Positions 36,022-49,079 are shown, counted from the stretch's first letter. The stretch: DNA of 64,000 nt from Schistocerca nitens (GCF_023898315.1 NC_064616.1:648888974-648952973); one strand, 5' to 3'. Numbers and translations are program-made. The notes: generated from the letters alone by a model not told the origin.

Positions 36022-37650
36022 TTTATTACTTTCAACATTACAAACACTAACAATGAACAAAAACGAGAGAACAGTCCAATGTCACTAACGTGTTATTTGT
36101 GAACATGGTTTCCGTACGAATGCACAAAAACTACTCTACAATATTCGGCTTCTCTGCTGTACCACTAGTCTCATCTAAAATTTGCCATTGCTGTAACTTC
36201 TGTTATTTCTTTTCAGTAATGACTTCACACTCTTTTGTAACAACACGTTTTTTCCTTAAGCTCCATCACATTTCCAGCACCATAAAGCAGAAGTTTTGTG
36301 CCTGAATCCTGTACTATCCCATCAGTCACATTCTAAAATAGTGAGCTGTGATCAGTATCATTATGGCTGGCAATCTTCTCCATTACGAGGAAATACTCTC
36401 GGAGAGACTCTTCTCGTTTCTCCTTCTGTTGAGATAGCAGTTTTTAGATCTCTGCAACATTTGTCTTCATATCACATTCTTCTCACAATGTTCTCTTCAG
36501 TGTGGCCCATCATGTGAGACCTTTCTCAACCTGTGTAAATAGCTTAGCCATACCTTCAAAGTGACATTTTGGAGAAATAAGCATTTGCAGTTGGTTTCAA
36601 GGCATTAGAAAAACCTTTTCTTTGAAATCTGAGATCCACTTTTTGGCTGGATATCTGTCACTGCCACTAAATAACTTAGGACCACCCTCAATGTCATGAA
36701 AAAACAGAGGACATTTATCTTGTCAATGTGGAGAGCATTATGTTTCACTTCTGTCGTCTGTTTCTGAACTGTAATCTTTTCCATCTACTTTTCCAGAAAA
36801 CTCAAGTCTTTTATTGCTACTTATTTGAGATGCATCCTCTTCTTCATCAGCAGATCACCACCACCCTTTTCAGATTCTATGTTGTCAATAATTTTTAACA
36901 CAAGTTTGTCAGTGTTGGATAAATGATAGCAAATTTTGGTAGTCATTTCATTTTTCATCCCACTAACTAAACACAATATATTGCTATCAATTCTGCTTCA
37001 GAAGATGATTCTACCATAAATGACTTCTTAGCTTCAAGTTAACTAACCAGCTGTTGATTAAAAAGTAAAACCTGAAAATTCTTTAAAATGTTTCCAACGT
37101 TTTCGAAAATTAACTTATATAATGAGTTAATGGCCTTAATCGCTGCAGAGGTTATATTTTTATTTATTTTTTCGATTTCATGAAACACTACCATTTTCAG
37201 ACATTTTTTGTGAAGTATAACTCAGCATCTCATGTTCAATCTTATTTTGTATAACAGCTTTTATTTTGTTGGATATTTCTCCCTCCATCATAAGGTTTAA
37301 ATTTCTCCTTGAATCATTCTGGTACTGCTAATAGCCATTAAAATATGAATCCTCATTGTACATCCAAAATCCACACAATCACACGTGACTATGTCATTGA
37401 AGGCAAAATGGCACTCAGAAAAGCTCATCATAAAAGTCAAAGATTAGATGGTCAGTTTGTAAGAAAAACACTTGGTCCGAGTTCTGCATATACTATTTAC
37501 TACTTTCATCTTACAACCTCAAACAATGAACAAAAACAAAGAAACAAAAGAACAGTCCTATGCAACTTTCACGTTACCTCCATAAACACACAAACTACTC
37601 TGCAATATTTGGCTTCTTTGGTGTGTCACTAGTCTAGTTGATAGGCAATC
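36022..37650 (-). mobile_element. Possible LTR-retrotransposon fossil
   Basis: Two direct repeats of about 130 bp, near 36030-36175 and 37500-37640, share aacaatgaacaaaaac and actactctgcaatatt-like stretches, and enclose about 1.3 kb. The interior has a lysine- and glutamate-rich minus-strand bias. This would fit a short, internally deleted, broken member of the gypsy group. No polymerase region is present. The divergence between the repeats suggests an old copy. Family assignment is weak. Confidence 0.35.
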
Positions 37651-38358
<708 letters not shown>

Positions 38359-38385
38359 TCAAAATTTTATTGTATCTCTTGTAAT

Positions 38386-38424
38386 TTACCATAATTTGCC
38401 TAAAAGTAGAAATGTAAAAATGTC
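38386..38424 (-). promoter_or_regulatory. Duplicated decoy 3' splice site before the HRD exon
   Basis: The last bases of the intron and the first bases of the catalytic-loop exon are present twice with a 56-bp period. The true copy is near 38328-38369 and the second near 38386-38424. The second copy keeps a pyrimidine tract and a TAG acceptor followed by GCAAAT, just like the real acceptor (CAG then GCAAAT). Using it would add 56 bases and reach an in-frame TAA after ten codons, so it would be a poison acceptor. Whether it is ever used cannot be told from sequence. Confidence 0.6.
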
Positions 38425-38726
38425 CCTCATTAATAGATGTGATTAAGCAATAAGCTTGATGTGATGGTTCATGCTTTCTAAGCATACACGATCAACTCAG
38501 CCAAAAATCGTAAAATGTGGAGATCAATACTCTTGAAGCTTAAATGCAATGTAAATAGTTAACGCAATAACTTAATGCTCAGTGAAGGACACAAGGGATA
38601 TTAAACATAGCACCCATATTTTGTGGAAAATAAGTGAAAAGGTAATGTGAACAAGATTAGTAACAAGAATAAGAGAGGAAAAGATAAGTGTTGTAAACTG
38701 TCAGAGAAGTACATGTAAAGATAATG

Positions 38727-38910
38727 GCTCTGAGCACTATGGGACTTAACATCTGTGGTCATCAGTCCCCTAGAACTTAGAACTACTTAAACCTAACTAA
38801 CCTAACGACATCACACACATCCATGCCCGAGGCAGGATTTGAACCTGCGACCGTAGCAGTCGCGTGGTTCCGGACTGAGTGCCTAGAACCGCGAGACCAC
38901 CGCGGCCGGC
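38727..38910 (-). mobile_element. tRNA-derived SINE with target duplication
   Basis: Same family as 25178-25370. A 10-bp target duplication aaagataatg lies at 38717-38726 and 38911-38920. The tRNA-like end with B box (ggatttgaacctgcgacc on the plus strand) and the cgcggccggc terminus are at the right. It is very similar to the other copy, so insertion was recent. Confidence 0.92.
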
Positions 38911-38981
38911 AAAGATAATGTATATGTATGAATATAAAAAACAAGAGCAACTTCAAGAAAAACTGAGAACTTAGCTATGTA

Positions 38982-40030
38982 CAAAAAGGGGCGTTTTCAA
39001 AAAGTACTGGGAATTTTCTTTTTTTGGAAATAATTTTATTTATTCTTGAAAATATTGTGTGACTAGAGCCTCTCGTCGGGTAGACTGTTCACCTGTTGGA
39101 AGTCTTTAGAGTTGACGCCACTTCGGCGACTTGCGTGTCAATGGGGATGAAATGAGGATAATAAGGACAACACAACACCCAGTCCATGAGCAGAGAAAAT
39201 CTCTGACCCAGCCAGGAATCAAACCCAGGACGTTAGGCATGACATTCCATCGCACTGACCACTCAGCTACCAGGGGCAGACTACATGATTGGGCCTTATT
39301 TTCACAGTTATAACCATATACCCATCTTTTGTCACCTGTTATGACGTGTTTCAGTAGTGCTGCATCATTGTTGACTTAATTTAGTGACTCCTGGGCAACT
39401 TCCATTCACCACTGTTTTTGCTCAAAATACACGTTTGGTACAAATTTTGCTGTCACATGTTTCATACACAAAACATCTGAAAAGATTTCATGGCATGAGC
39501 CAACTGATATGCGAACATCATCACCAACTTCTCTGTGATTCAGCGATCATTCATAATCATTTCTTTCACTTTTTCCACATTTGCACTGATTGTTGATGTG
39601 GTGGGTTGTCCAGAATGTTTTGTCACCTTCAACTTTCCGTGGCCATCTTGGAAATGCTTATACCACTCATAAGCCCTTGTTTTGCTCATAGCAGACTCAC
39701 CGAAAGCAACATTCAACATTTCTCAAACTTTGTTACATTTTTTTCTATTTTGTAGCAAAATTTAAAGCAAATTCTCTGTCTAGTTTTAAAACAAATCAAT
39801 AATCACCACTCATAAACAAACAAATGTAACCTTCTTGACAACTGACTACAGACTAAATATCCAAATGGCTACCAGTGTACACATACACTTCAGATATTTA
39901 GCAACACACACACACACACACACATACTCACACACACAAAGAAAAAAAAAGAAAAGAAAAATCATGGCAATCACACTAATACAATTTGCAAAATTACAAA
40001 ACTCCTGATACTTTTTTTTAACACACATCG
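38982..40030 (-). mobile_element. Mariner-like relic interrupted by a SINE
   Basis: Decayed inverted ends: left ggcgttttcaaaaagtactg, right mirror near 40003-40020 (ctcctgatactttttttt). Minus-strand sequence near 39545-39640 reads LKVTKHSGQPTTSTINANVE and VEKVKEMI, matching the linker between the two helix-turn-helix motifs of mariner transposases. Catalytic motifs are not visible. A SINE lies at 39068-39285 and a CA repeat at 39903-39935. The element is old, and the ends are only moderately certain. Confidence 0.55.
39068..39285 (-). repeat. tRNA-derived SINE, second family
   Basis: The plus strand shows ggaatcaaacccaggacg, a reverse B box, then gcactgaccactcagctac, a tRNA-like anticodon-arm segment. 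The left part, gacgccacttcggcgacttg, matches a common locust SINE. Divergent copy with no clear target duplication. Confidence 0.7.
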
Positions 40031-40255
40031 TATATTATGAGAGACTTTAACAGATATTTTAAAACGAACAAACAGTGTTAAAAACTGAAATGGAACTGCA
40101 CAGTTGGAAAAATTAAAATCAAAACTGAAAAATTCAGTCTGGCCACAGTTACAGGCCAGACAATGGGCCCACATAACTTGAAACGACCTAAACAAGTAAT
40201 TTAGCCTAACAAGCCTCTTGTGCACTTCAATGCTGATAAATCAAATGTAAAAATA

Positions 40256-40447
40256 TGTGTGAATTCCTAAGGGATCAAACTGTTGAGGTCATCAGTCCCT
40301 AGACTTACACACTACTTAAACTGACTTAGGCTAACTTATGCTACTGAACAACACACACACACCCAAGCCCAAAGGAGGACTCGAACCTCCGGTGGGAGGG
40401 GCCACGCAATCCGTGACACGGTGCCTGAAACTGCACAGCCAGCCAAT
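40256..40447 (-). repeat. tRNA-derived SINE, third family
   Basis: The plus strand starts gtgtgaattcctaaggga and contains gaggactcgaacctccgg, a reverse tRNA B box, followed by gccacgcaatccgtgacac. The layout is like that of the SINE at 25178 (ggtcatcagtccctagac motif shared) but clearly diverged. Confidence 0.8.
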
Positions 40448-41429
40448 CAAGTATTGGGTGAGGACGACATGGAAGTAATCATAAATTACAGAACTGTCCC
40501 CTCACAATAGGTTACAGACGCCACTAGACAAGCATTGAATACTTCCTAACCACATGTCACAGTGCTCAGGAAAATTGTACTGGAAACTTGAAATATGGGA
40601 GAAAGTTACTTGAACTTGTGAGTTACAGTAAATGTTAATATGCACTTATGGAAGGGTACAAATGTGTCAAAAAGCATGAAGTGATGGATCACTCTTCTCA
40701 GTGGGGTACAATTGAAGCCTGCTGCAGTGTGGAACGCTTACAATGTGAAAGCTAACTTTTGATATACAAGCCCCCATTGAAAGTGTATAATACAAGGGCC
40801 TATTTTAAATTATATAATCGAATAGGACCTACTCATCAAGAGAGTGGTGTCCCAGATGACACTCTTTTTGTGAAAGAGTGATTTGACAAATACTTCTCAT
40901 AAATGAGAATACTTGAATGGTCTCTGAGGTCACAAGATAGCAGCACGATGAAGCTACAGGAAGCTATTCAATGTGGTCTATGCATACAAATTGAAGTGTT
41001 TTGTAATGTGATATTGGTTCATAGAGCTGAACAGAGATGTATATGAGATGGTAAGAGAAACACTGTTTACATGTTGGATGCTTGAGAAAGTCAGAACATT
41101 TTGATTCAAGGGAAGAAGCGTGTTATGGAGTACAAGGGAGTAGAATTTGGTTATCTGGCCAACATTCAAGTGAGTTTGCAGTTACACCCACATCATAGTA
41201 AGGGGACAAGAAAATATTATGGGAAGGAGTGTGTTATGGATGCTACTATGAGTGAGTAGAATGTGGTATCCAGCCAGCAAAAACCAGTAGCTGTGATGTA
41301 CATGCACAGACAAACAAATGATTATAGTTTCAGAAAAAACTGGCTGATTTATTCAAGAGAAAGAGCTTCACAATTTGAGCACATTAATAACACATTGGTC
41401 CACCTCTGTCCCATATACAATCAGTTATT
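40448..41429. other. Intron sequence, nothing recognised
   Basis: Holds a weak direct repeat (gggaag.ag.gtgttatgga near 41110 and 41221). No gene seen. Confidence 0.4.
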
Positions 41430-43440
41430 CAGCTTCATATTGATTGACAGAGTTGCTGGCTGCCCTACTGAGGGATACAGTGCCAAATTCTGTCCAACTG
41501 GCATGCTAGATCGTCAAAATCCTGAACGGTGGAGGGCCCTGCCCATAATGCTCCAAATGTACTCAGTTGGGAAGTGGCCAAGGTAGGGTTTGTCCAGCTC
41601 GAAGATAAGCAGTAAAAACTCTCACCATGTGTAGGCGAGCAGTATCAAGCTGAAATGTAAGCTCAGGATGACTTACCACAAAGGGAAACAAAACGGGGCA
41701 TAGAGTACCGTATTTACTCGAATCTAAGCCGCACTTTTTTTCCGGTTTTTGTAATCCAAAAAACCGCCTGCGGCTTAGAATCGAGTGCAAAGCAAGCGGG
41801 AGATCTGAAAAATGTTGGTGGGTGCCGCCACAACTAACTTCTGCCGTCGAATATATGTAGCGCCACACAGGCATGCTTTGTAGGCACAAAGATAAATATT
41901 GCACCAAAATCTCTGCGTCAGTAAATAAATTAAACAAAAAGTGGAAGACGAGCTTTTTCCTCCACCCAGAGTTTCGACAACTGCATTTTGGTACATTATC
42001 CAACGAAGTAAATACAAATTCTGTATTGTTGTTCTTCGAATGTAGCAGCATTTCAATGTACTACGAAAATCCGACTGGCAAGACTGTTTGGGATGTTTGT
42101 CAATATGGCCAACTCTACGTTCTGAATTTTTTCCTACCTGTGAGAAGAGATGGTTGCTAATATGAGCTTTTATGAATTGTGAATCACATGTAGTATTCTC
42201 TTCACCATAAGATTAATACGAATATAAACATTTTGCCATGTATTGTTTCGTGTTTGCTACTATCTCATTTAAATCCTGTCTGCCTAATAAACTACGAAAC
42301 TAGAGTGAGACAACAGCAAACGCGGAAGAATATACATATCATGTCATGTTTATATTCGTATTATTCTTATGCCTGATAGTGATACAGTCAGAAATGAAGC
42401 ACGGCAACTGACTAGATTTTTAAATCTAAGATGACTCTAATTTCTGTGCAGAATGTAATGAACTAAAGAGGCGCCTGCAAAGATTTTGGAACGGAGAAAA
42501 ATTTTCGCTAAAATTTCATTCAGAACATCATCTATCATACGCAGTCTGTTATTTGGTTCTTGTTGATCATTATCAAAGAAAGCAGTAGTGTAAGTAACAA
42601 CAAATGTTTCGCTAATGAGACGACTCCTCTCTATTTTTTATTTGTAAGCGGCGGTATCGCGCACAAAAGCAAGCCACGCCGCGAGCGGCGACAGGCCGTA
42701 AACACGCACTATCAGAAAGCGTCAAACAATGCATGACACAGTGCAGTAATGCATTGTCAGCTTGGAGTGACGTAAACACCTATAACAAAGAGAACGGCAC
42801 TTATCAGATCAAAGAAAAATAAGCAATCAATTCAAACCAGACGAAGCACGTGAAAAAGGAAGGATATCCGTATAAATACGGACGGAGCGCGTGACGCGTA
42901 GCAATGGCTACCTGGTAAATTGCTACTGCTAAGCTTGAGACTCGAACCAAACTACTGCAGCTGTATCGTCATTCATTCGACCTAAATTGTGTCTCATATT
43001 ACAACTACACGAACTTTGTTTCGATTTGGAGGTGCGACCTAAAACTTTTCTCTCCCCTTGAATTTCGAGTCTCAAATTTCAGGTGCGGCTTAGATTCGGG
43101 AAAAAATTTTTTCCTTGATTTCGAGTCTCATTTTTCAGGTGTGGCTTAGATTCGAGTACGGCTTAGATTCGAGTAAATACGGTATCATCAGCGTACTGCA
43201 GTGCTGTGAGGGTGCTGCGGATGATAATCAAAGAGGTCCTGTGGCAAAAAGAAGTTGCACCATAGACCATCACTCCTGGTTCTGGTTGTGGCGCCATATG
43301 GCAGGTGACAGTCACGTTGGTATCCCATCACTGTCTGGGCATCTCTAGACAAGTCTTCAGGGCTGGAATCTCAAGACAAGTCTTCAGGGCTGGAATCTCA
43401 CACAAGAGTAGAATCGTCTTCAGAGATGAGTTCCACTTTG
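41430..43440 (-). mobile_element. Tc1-like element split by another insertion
   Basis: Minus-strand transposase pieces flank the inserted element. Upstream part (43186-43440): PGVMVYGATSFCHRTSLIII, the Tc1 GVMVWG block, then LTALQYADD. Downstream part (41430-41707): LTFQLDTARLHMVRVFTAYL, the decayed second catalytic-aspartate block (FQQDNARPH), then AGQTLPWPLPN, the decayed SPDLSPIE region. The two parts meet at the insertion point, so the Tc1-like gene was already there when the CCGTATTT element landed. Its outer ends are not defined. A 27-bp exact tandem duplication (43347-43400) lies in the upstream part. Confidence 0.8.
41708..43182. mobile_element. TA-inserting element with CCGTATTTACTCG ends, copy 1
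   Basis: 1475 bp with a perfect inverted repeat of 24 bp beginning CCGTATTTACTCGAATCTAA at both ends. A TA target duplication is at 41706-41707 and 43183-43184. The target duplication is confirmed because removing the element restores the continuity of the surrounding Tc1-like transposase. Near the right end the motif TACTCGAATCTAAGCC is repeated, and two diverged copies of a tttcgagtctcattttcagg segment form a subterminal array. No transposase frame is recognised. It is therefore a non-autonomous DNA transposon of the Tc1/mariner-like (TA) insertion type, though the exact family is unknown. Confidence 0.9.
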
Positions 43441-43986
43441 AACAGAGTCTCAATGACCAGCAAATCTACCAATTTCTGTCCTACTTGGATAATTCTTTCA
43501 TAGTGCATTCCTTTTTTATTATTTTTTATTAAAGAGGCAGGGAGGAGGACAATAAGAGTTTTATAACCACTGCAGATAGGAATTATTCTTGCCCAAATGG
43601 CTGCCATTTTTGTGTCAAACTAGCACCAGTATTTAAGAAATCAAACAATTTTCTCACTGGTATTCTAGTAGATTTCTTTCCAACTCATTGTTATAAAATA
43701 TGACACATGAGGTTTCAATTCGACTGCTGACATCACTGCTAGCAGATTTCAGTGGTGTATGTTTCATATCTGTTTTGTTATTTTCCCATTACTTACAATT
43801 AGGCCCTCTTTCATTCATTATTACTTTCTTACTGAGAAAAGGTGGTTCACAAGACTTCTTGAGAGAATTTACTTGTTTAGCGGCCTTAAAATTGGACCTT
43901 GAAAGATAAGAATGAAACAAGTGACATGATGAAATTTTGAGTCAGTCCTTGAGGCAGGCAGAGATACTGCATTTGGTAGTGCATTA
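43441..43986. other. Spacer between the two CCGTATTT elements
   Basis: AT-rich; no recognised gene. It may include further decayed Tc1-like sequence. Confidence 0.4.
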
Positions 43987-44938
43987 CCGTATTTACTCGA
44001 ATCTAAGCCGCACTTTTTTTCTGGTTTTTGTAATCCAAAAAACTGCCTGGGGCTTAGATAGAGTGCAAAGCAAGCGGAAGATCTGAATAATGTTGGTGGG
44101 TGCTGGCACAACTAACTTCTACCGTCGAATATATGTAGAGCTACACAGGCATGCTTTGCAGACACAAAGATAAATACTGGCACCAAAACCCCTGCGTCAG
44201 TAAATAAATTAAAAAAAAAGGTGAAAGGCGAGCTTTTTTCTCTGCCCCGAGTTTCGACCACTGCATTTTCATACATTATCCAACGAAGTAAATACAAATT
44301 CCGTATTGTTCATCTTCGAATGTAGCAGCATTTCAATGTACTTCGAAAATCTGACTGGCAAGACTGTTTGGGATGTTTGTCAATATGGCCAACTCTACAT
44401 TCTGAATTTTTTCCTACCTGTGAGAAGAGATGGTTGCTAATAGGAACTTTTATGAATTGTGAATCACATGCAGTATTCTCTTCACCATAAGAATAATACG
44501 AATATAAACATTTTGCCATGTATTGTTTCGTGTTTGCTGCTATCTCATTTAAATCCTGTCTGCCTAATAAACTACGAAACTAGAGTGAGACAACAGCAAA
44601 TGCGGAAGAATATGCATATCATGTCATGTTTATGTTCGTATTATTCTTATGCCTAGTAGTGATACAGTCAGAAATGAAACACGCCAATTGACTAGATTTT
44701 TAAATCTAAGAGGACTCTAATTTCTGTGCAGAATGTAATGTACTAAAGAGGCGCCTGCAAAGATTTTCAAACGGAGAAAAATTTTCGCTAAACTCTCGTT
44801 CAGAACATCTTCTATCATACACAGTCTATTATTTGGTTCTTGTTGATCATTATCAAAGAAAGCAGCTGTGTAAGTAACAACAAATAGCAGTCTCTTGCCA
44901 TTGTTTCGCTAATGAGACAATTCCTCTCTTCTTCTTCT

Positions 44939-44978
<40 letters not shown>

Positions 44979-45446
44979 TAGCAGTGGTAGCGAGGCTGTA
45001 AACACGCACTATCAGAATGCGACAGACAATGCATGACACAGTACAGTAAAGCATTTTCAGCTTAGAGTGACGTAAAATGGCGCTTATCAGATCAAAGGAA
45101 AATAAACAATCAATTCAAACCAGATGAAGCACGTGAAAAAGGAAGGGTACCCATATAATACGGACGGAGCACCTGACGCATAGCAATGGCTACCTGGTAA
45201 AGCTTAACTGCTAAGCTTACGACTCGAACCAAACTACTGTAGCTGTATCGTCATTCATTCGACCTAAATTGTGTCTCATATTACAATGGACCAACTCTGT
45301 TTCGATTTGGAGATGAGGCCTAAAACTTTTCTCTCCCCTTGAGTTTCGAGTCTCAAATTTCATGTGCGGCTTAGATTCGGGAAATTTTTTTTTCCTTGAT
45401 TTCGAGTCTCATTTTTCAGGTACGGCTTAGATTCGAGTAAATACGG
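43987..45446. mobile_element. CCGTATTTACTCG element, copy 2
   Basis: 1460 bp and collinear with copy 1 along its whole length, with point changes and several small indels. Its right subterminal array is one unit shorter. The left flank is TA (43985-43986). The right flank reads TC, so the second TA is mutated or lost. It also contains a CT/T run near 44935-44980 that copy 1 lacks. Same orientation as copy 1 and only 0.8 kb away. Confidence 0.9.
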
Positions 45447-46596
45447 TCCCCCCCGCCTAAGGCAGGGATCTGTGTCCCAGTAACATTGTAGCACATGATT
45501 TTAAGTTGTCATCAGTGTACACTGTTGGGAGTCTTAGTTTGATTCTACAAAGAAAGCAGTTTTACCTGACTCTAGTTACTCATTGTAGATCCTTAATGTG
45601 GAAGCCACGGAGTGTGCTAGTATAACTATGCAGGCAATAATCAAATGGACACAGATCTAATGCCTTACCACTTGTAGCTGAAGCTTCCTGGCAAATGAGA
45701 ATTACACGTCAAATAAGCACTTCAACTTGCCACCTTGTATTTCCCAGCCAACACATTCATCAACAGAGCAAGCCAATTGTGCCTAATAAGTCTCAGGGCA
45801 ATCAGCCAATACCTCCCTCCTAAGAGTCTGACTCTACTAGAATATTTCTTAACAGTGCACACAGTCCTGCAAACCAAAAGGTTCATTCTGTGTCCATTTG
45901 TCACTCAACACGCATATACAAGGTTTCACAATGTCAAGCTTATTTTCCATGTACAATTATTTTTTTAATGTGTTTGACTCCTTTGTGCAGTGTGGGTAGT
46001 GCTCAATGTCAGTACTTACTCATTAGCTTGTAGTTTTTCTTCTGTGGAAGAGTTCAGCAAATGTTAATCAGCATCTTAAAAACACCTGTGACCACCTCTC
46101 TTTACTTGCTTTCATTATTTTTACTTGCATTTTTTTGTAATGTACAGCTACACTGTCTTTAGTGCCACAATCATGTAGTTCGATCTCTTGTTACAGATCT
46201 CTCATCAGAAACTTCATTTCATCTCTGACTGCGTGTGTTAGTACCTTCTTTGGTGTTATTATATAGCTGCACTTAGTGAAAGATGGATAACACTGTGCTT
46301 TTATGTGAGGATGCAGGAGAAATCGTCGGATGCCCAGAAACTTTCAGAAGCTGCATTTTTCATAGTTGACAGGCTGGGCTGTAGTAGTGTTGGAGCATCT
46401 GGAGTGTAGGCATCGAGGACCTCTGATTTCTTGGTACTGTCTGAGATCTTTGATGTCAGTGTGCTTCCAAAACACCAGGCTTGACCAGTTTATTGTCATG
46501 CAGGAGTGAATGTCGGTATATGTAGGTTCACTAACCTCTTAACAGAAGGTGAATGTAGGTACTGGTTGCACACTTGTCCCCTTACACATCACCAGC

Positions 46597-46724
46597 AGAT
46601 ATGAGATGCTACCCTTTGCTAAGACAATATCTGAGCCAGCAGAGGTTATCTCATCTGCTCAGATATGAGATGCTCCCCTTTGCTAAGTCAATATCTGAGC
46701 CAGCAGAGGTTATCTCATCTGCTG
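46597..46724. repeat. 2 x 64-bp tandem duplication
   Basis: Units starting agatatgagatgct at 46597 and 46661, with only two to three differences. Each unit includes ccagcagaggttatctcatc. Confidence 0.9.
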
Positions 46725-46874
46725 GCACTGGGACTGAAATGTCTAGACAAGTGCAAAAATGGTATGACGCCCACAGGGTGACCAACGGAGTCCCTCGGGA
46801 TAAAGATTGACAAGTCTGACGTATGCCAGGTTAGTTTGCTCTTTCTTTATCTGCCCTGGGTTCTCATCTGATAT

Positions 46875-47044
46875 CTCAATGAGGCTCAGCCTGCAACTAC
46901 TGAGTGCAGCGGGTGGAGCTGGCTGCAGATAATGGTTCATACCAACATGAATAACACCTCTCAATGAGGCTCAGCCTGCAACTACTGAGTGCAGCGGGTG
47001 GAGCTGGCTGCAGATAATGGTTCATACCAACATGAATAACACCT
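46875..47044. repeat. Exact 2 x 85-bp tandem duplication
   Basis: Two identical 85-bp units starting ctcaatgaggctcagcct at 46875 and 46960. Confidence 0.95.
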
Positions 47045-47338
47045 GCTATCAAAATGAAGAGGCCATCCAGTTCATTTAAATGGCTGGCTAATTTGATGTA
47101 GACAACAATCCAAGCATGGGGAGGGCAGATAATTGCTTACAATTTGCAGTACTGCCCTCAGAATGGATCGAAGTAACTTGTTTCAAAGTACGATGAAGCA
47201 GCTAAACCAGAGACTCAAATGGTGTTTTTATCTCAGAGGTGGATATTTTGAACTCTTTCCCATGTAGAACTGTAGGGCACCCCTTAATAGGTGACAAATG
47301 CACTACATACAGCAAGTAGCTACTTGGGTAGCGAAATA

Positions 47339-48722
47339 CAGTGTTGTCCATGAAAAACCAGCCCCGAGTACATAAGGCTCGCCAATTATGCATTGCTCGC
47401 CATGAGCAGATACAACAACAAATAGATAAACATGCAATAATTAGATAATAAAGAACTAACAAATAAGCTAATGCAAAGGTCTATATTTACTGAACTGATC
47501 TCATCTTTACCTTACATTACATTAGGTGCTGAAAATTACCTATTTTTGCTCCTCCGCACTTTTGTGCCAACCCTAGCATGTTATATACACTTTGTACACC
47601 CCTGCCACATCAATTCTCAATATTTCATTACGAATATTGTCCTTCAAGTCTTTTCACATTATTGGGTTATTTGCATGACACTTTTCTTTTTAGTCTGCCC
47701 CACAGATGAAAGTCACAAATGATTACGTCTGGTGAATATGATGACCACAATCCTTTGCTGGCAGTCTTTTCTTCTGTGAATCTTTCATGAATTTGTGAGA
47801 CTGACTCACATGGAGTGTGACAGGTTGTCTCATCCTGTTGAAAGACAGCATATGTATGTTCATGGGTTTGGAGGGTGTCAAGTGTGTGTAAAATTCCTCA
47901 AAGATTTGCATATACACAGCACTGTTTGCTGCTGTTTCAATACATACGTTTCCCACAATCTGACTTGCCTGACTTACTAACACAGCACACCCTATTCCAA
48001 TTTTTTCGCAATGAAGAGGTTCTTCATCAACTGTACAGGAATTGTTTGTTGACTAGTAACTGGTGTTCTGGGAGTTCACATGTCCTGTCAGATGGAACCA
48101 GGCTTTATCACTCATGAAATACAGTGGTGGATCCAACACTTCACTCTCAACTGTTCGACATACCCATGTACATTCACACATTTTGTGTCATTTTCCTTAT
48201 TCAGTCCTTGGACACATCATTTTGTAGGACTTCATCCCTATATGGTGTAAAACACAAGGACAAGACCTACATGAAACATTCACCTGTTGTGGTGGTTTAC
48301 ATTTCGACTTCTTTGGCCTATGGATTATGTGTGCCCGAATATCCATGATTACAGCAGGCGTACAAACGGACAAGGCTTGATCCTTTTTTGCATTTGCAGC
48401 TGACCCTGAAGTATGCCTCTTTGTCGCCAAATCGTGTATACTGCTCTTTGTTGGTGTGGATGTGCCAGGAAACTTCTTTGCAAATATGTATTATGTTTCC
48501 TTAAATGGACCAGTAGACACATACACCTCAACTATTGTGATTCTCACTCAAGGAGGATACATCACGCTAAGATGTTTACTTCACAAGTCTTAACCAGGTC
48601 ACAATGGTTTTCGTACTGACAATACAAAGTACAGTTGCAACAACTTTGAAACAATACATGACAACTGGCGGGCAACAATGAGCACTCTAGTACTCAGGGC
48701 CAATTTTTTGTGCACCACCAGG
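47339..48722 (-). mobile_element. DUF4817/DDE_3-type element relic, 1.38 kb
   Basis: Related inverted ends (CAGTGTTGTCCATGAAAAAC left; CCTGGTGGTGCACAAAAAAT as reverse complement of the right end) are flanked by TA at 47337-47338 and 48723-48724. On the minus strand the N-terminal part reads CLLVHLRKHNTYLQRSF, then KRHTSGSAANAKKDQAL and HIGMKSYKMMCPRTE. This corresponds to helix-turn-helix, RHRSGRP linker and the LRMKPYK block. Near 47710-47760 the translation SSYSPDVIICDF corresponds to the PPRSPDLNPCDF block at the third acidic site. Multiple stops and frame changes; inactive. Confidence 0.83.
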
Positions 48723-48724
48723 TA

Positions 48725-49079
48725 CTTGTGGCACGTACAAGTACGTTTTTTAGGTTGGGAAAAAACTTCCGCAGACATCGTGGATCCTATTCAGAGGGAG
48801 GAATAGAATAACAATATTAACAAGCTAGTCTGAGAAAACATCAATATGTTAACTGCAGGAGTTCTCAAGTTAAGATTCTCAGAATTACTATCACTGAATA
48901 ATTTTAATAATGGCACAGTAGTAGAAGAAAAAGTAAGTGCATGAAACCTGAAGTGAAAAGCAGTGAAATCTTAAAATTATGTTTGAAATATATATTGCAA
49001 AGATACACTAGATGCCAATGATGACAGCATATTTATTGCCATAAATAAATAAATTATATCTGCTGAAGTTATTATAGTA
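48725..49079. other. Intron spacer, nothing recognised
   Basis: AT-rich sequence with no gene or repeat recognised. Confidence 0.45.

Larger units (their letters stand above)
45449..47336. other. Intron region with local tandem duplications
   Basis: Contains two neighbouring tandem duplications (46597-46724 and 46875-47044), listed separately. Otherwise no gene or known transposon is recognised; frames up to 78 codons have no domain features. Confidence 0.45.

Noticed and set aside
43987-45446. The two CCGTATTT copies as one large segmental duplication
   Set aside because: Similarity stops exactly at the inverted ends and the flanks differ, so they are separate transposon insertions.
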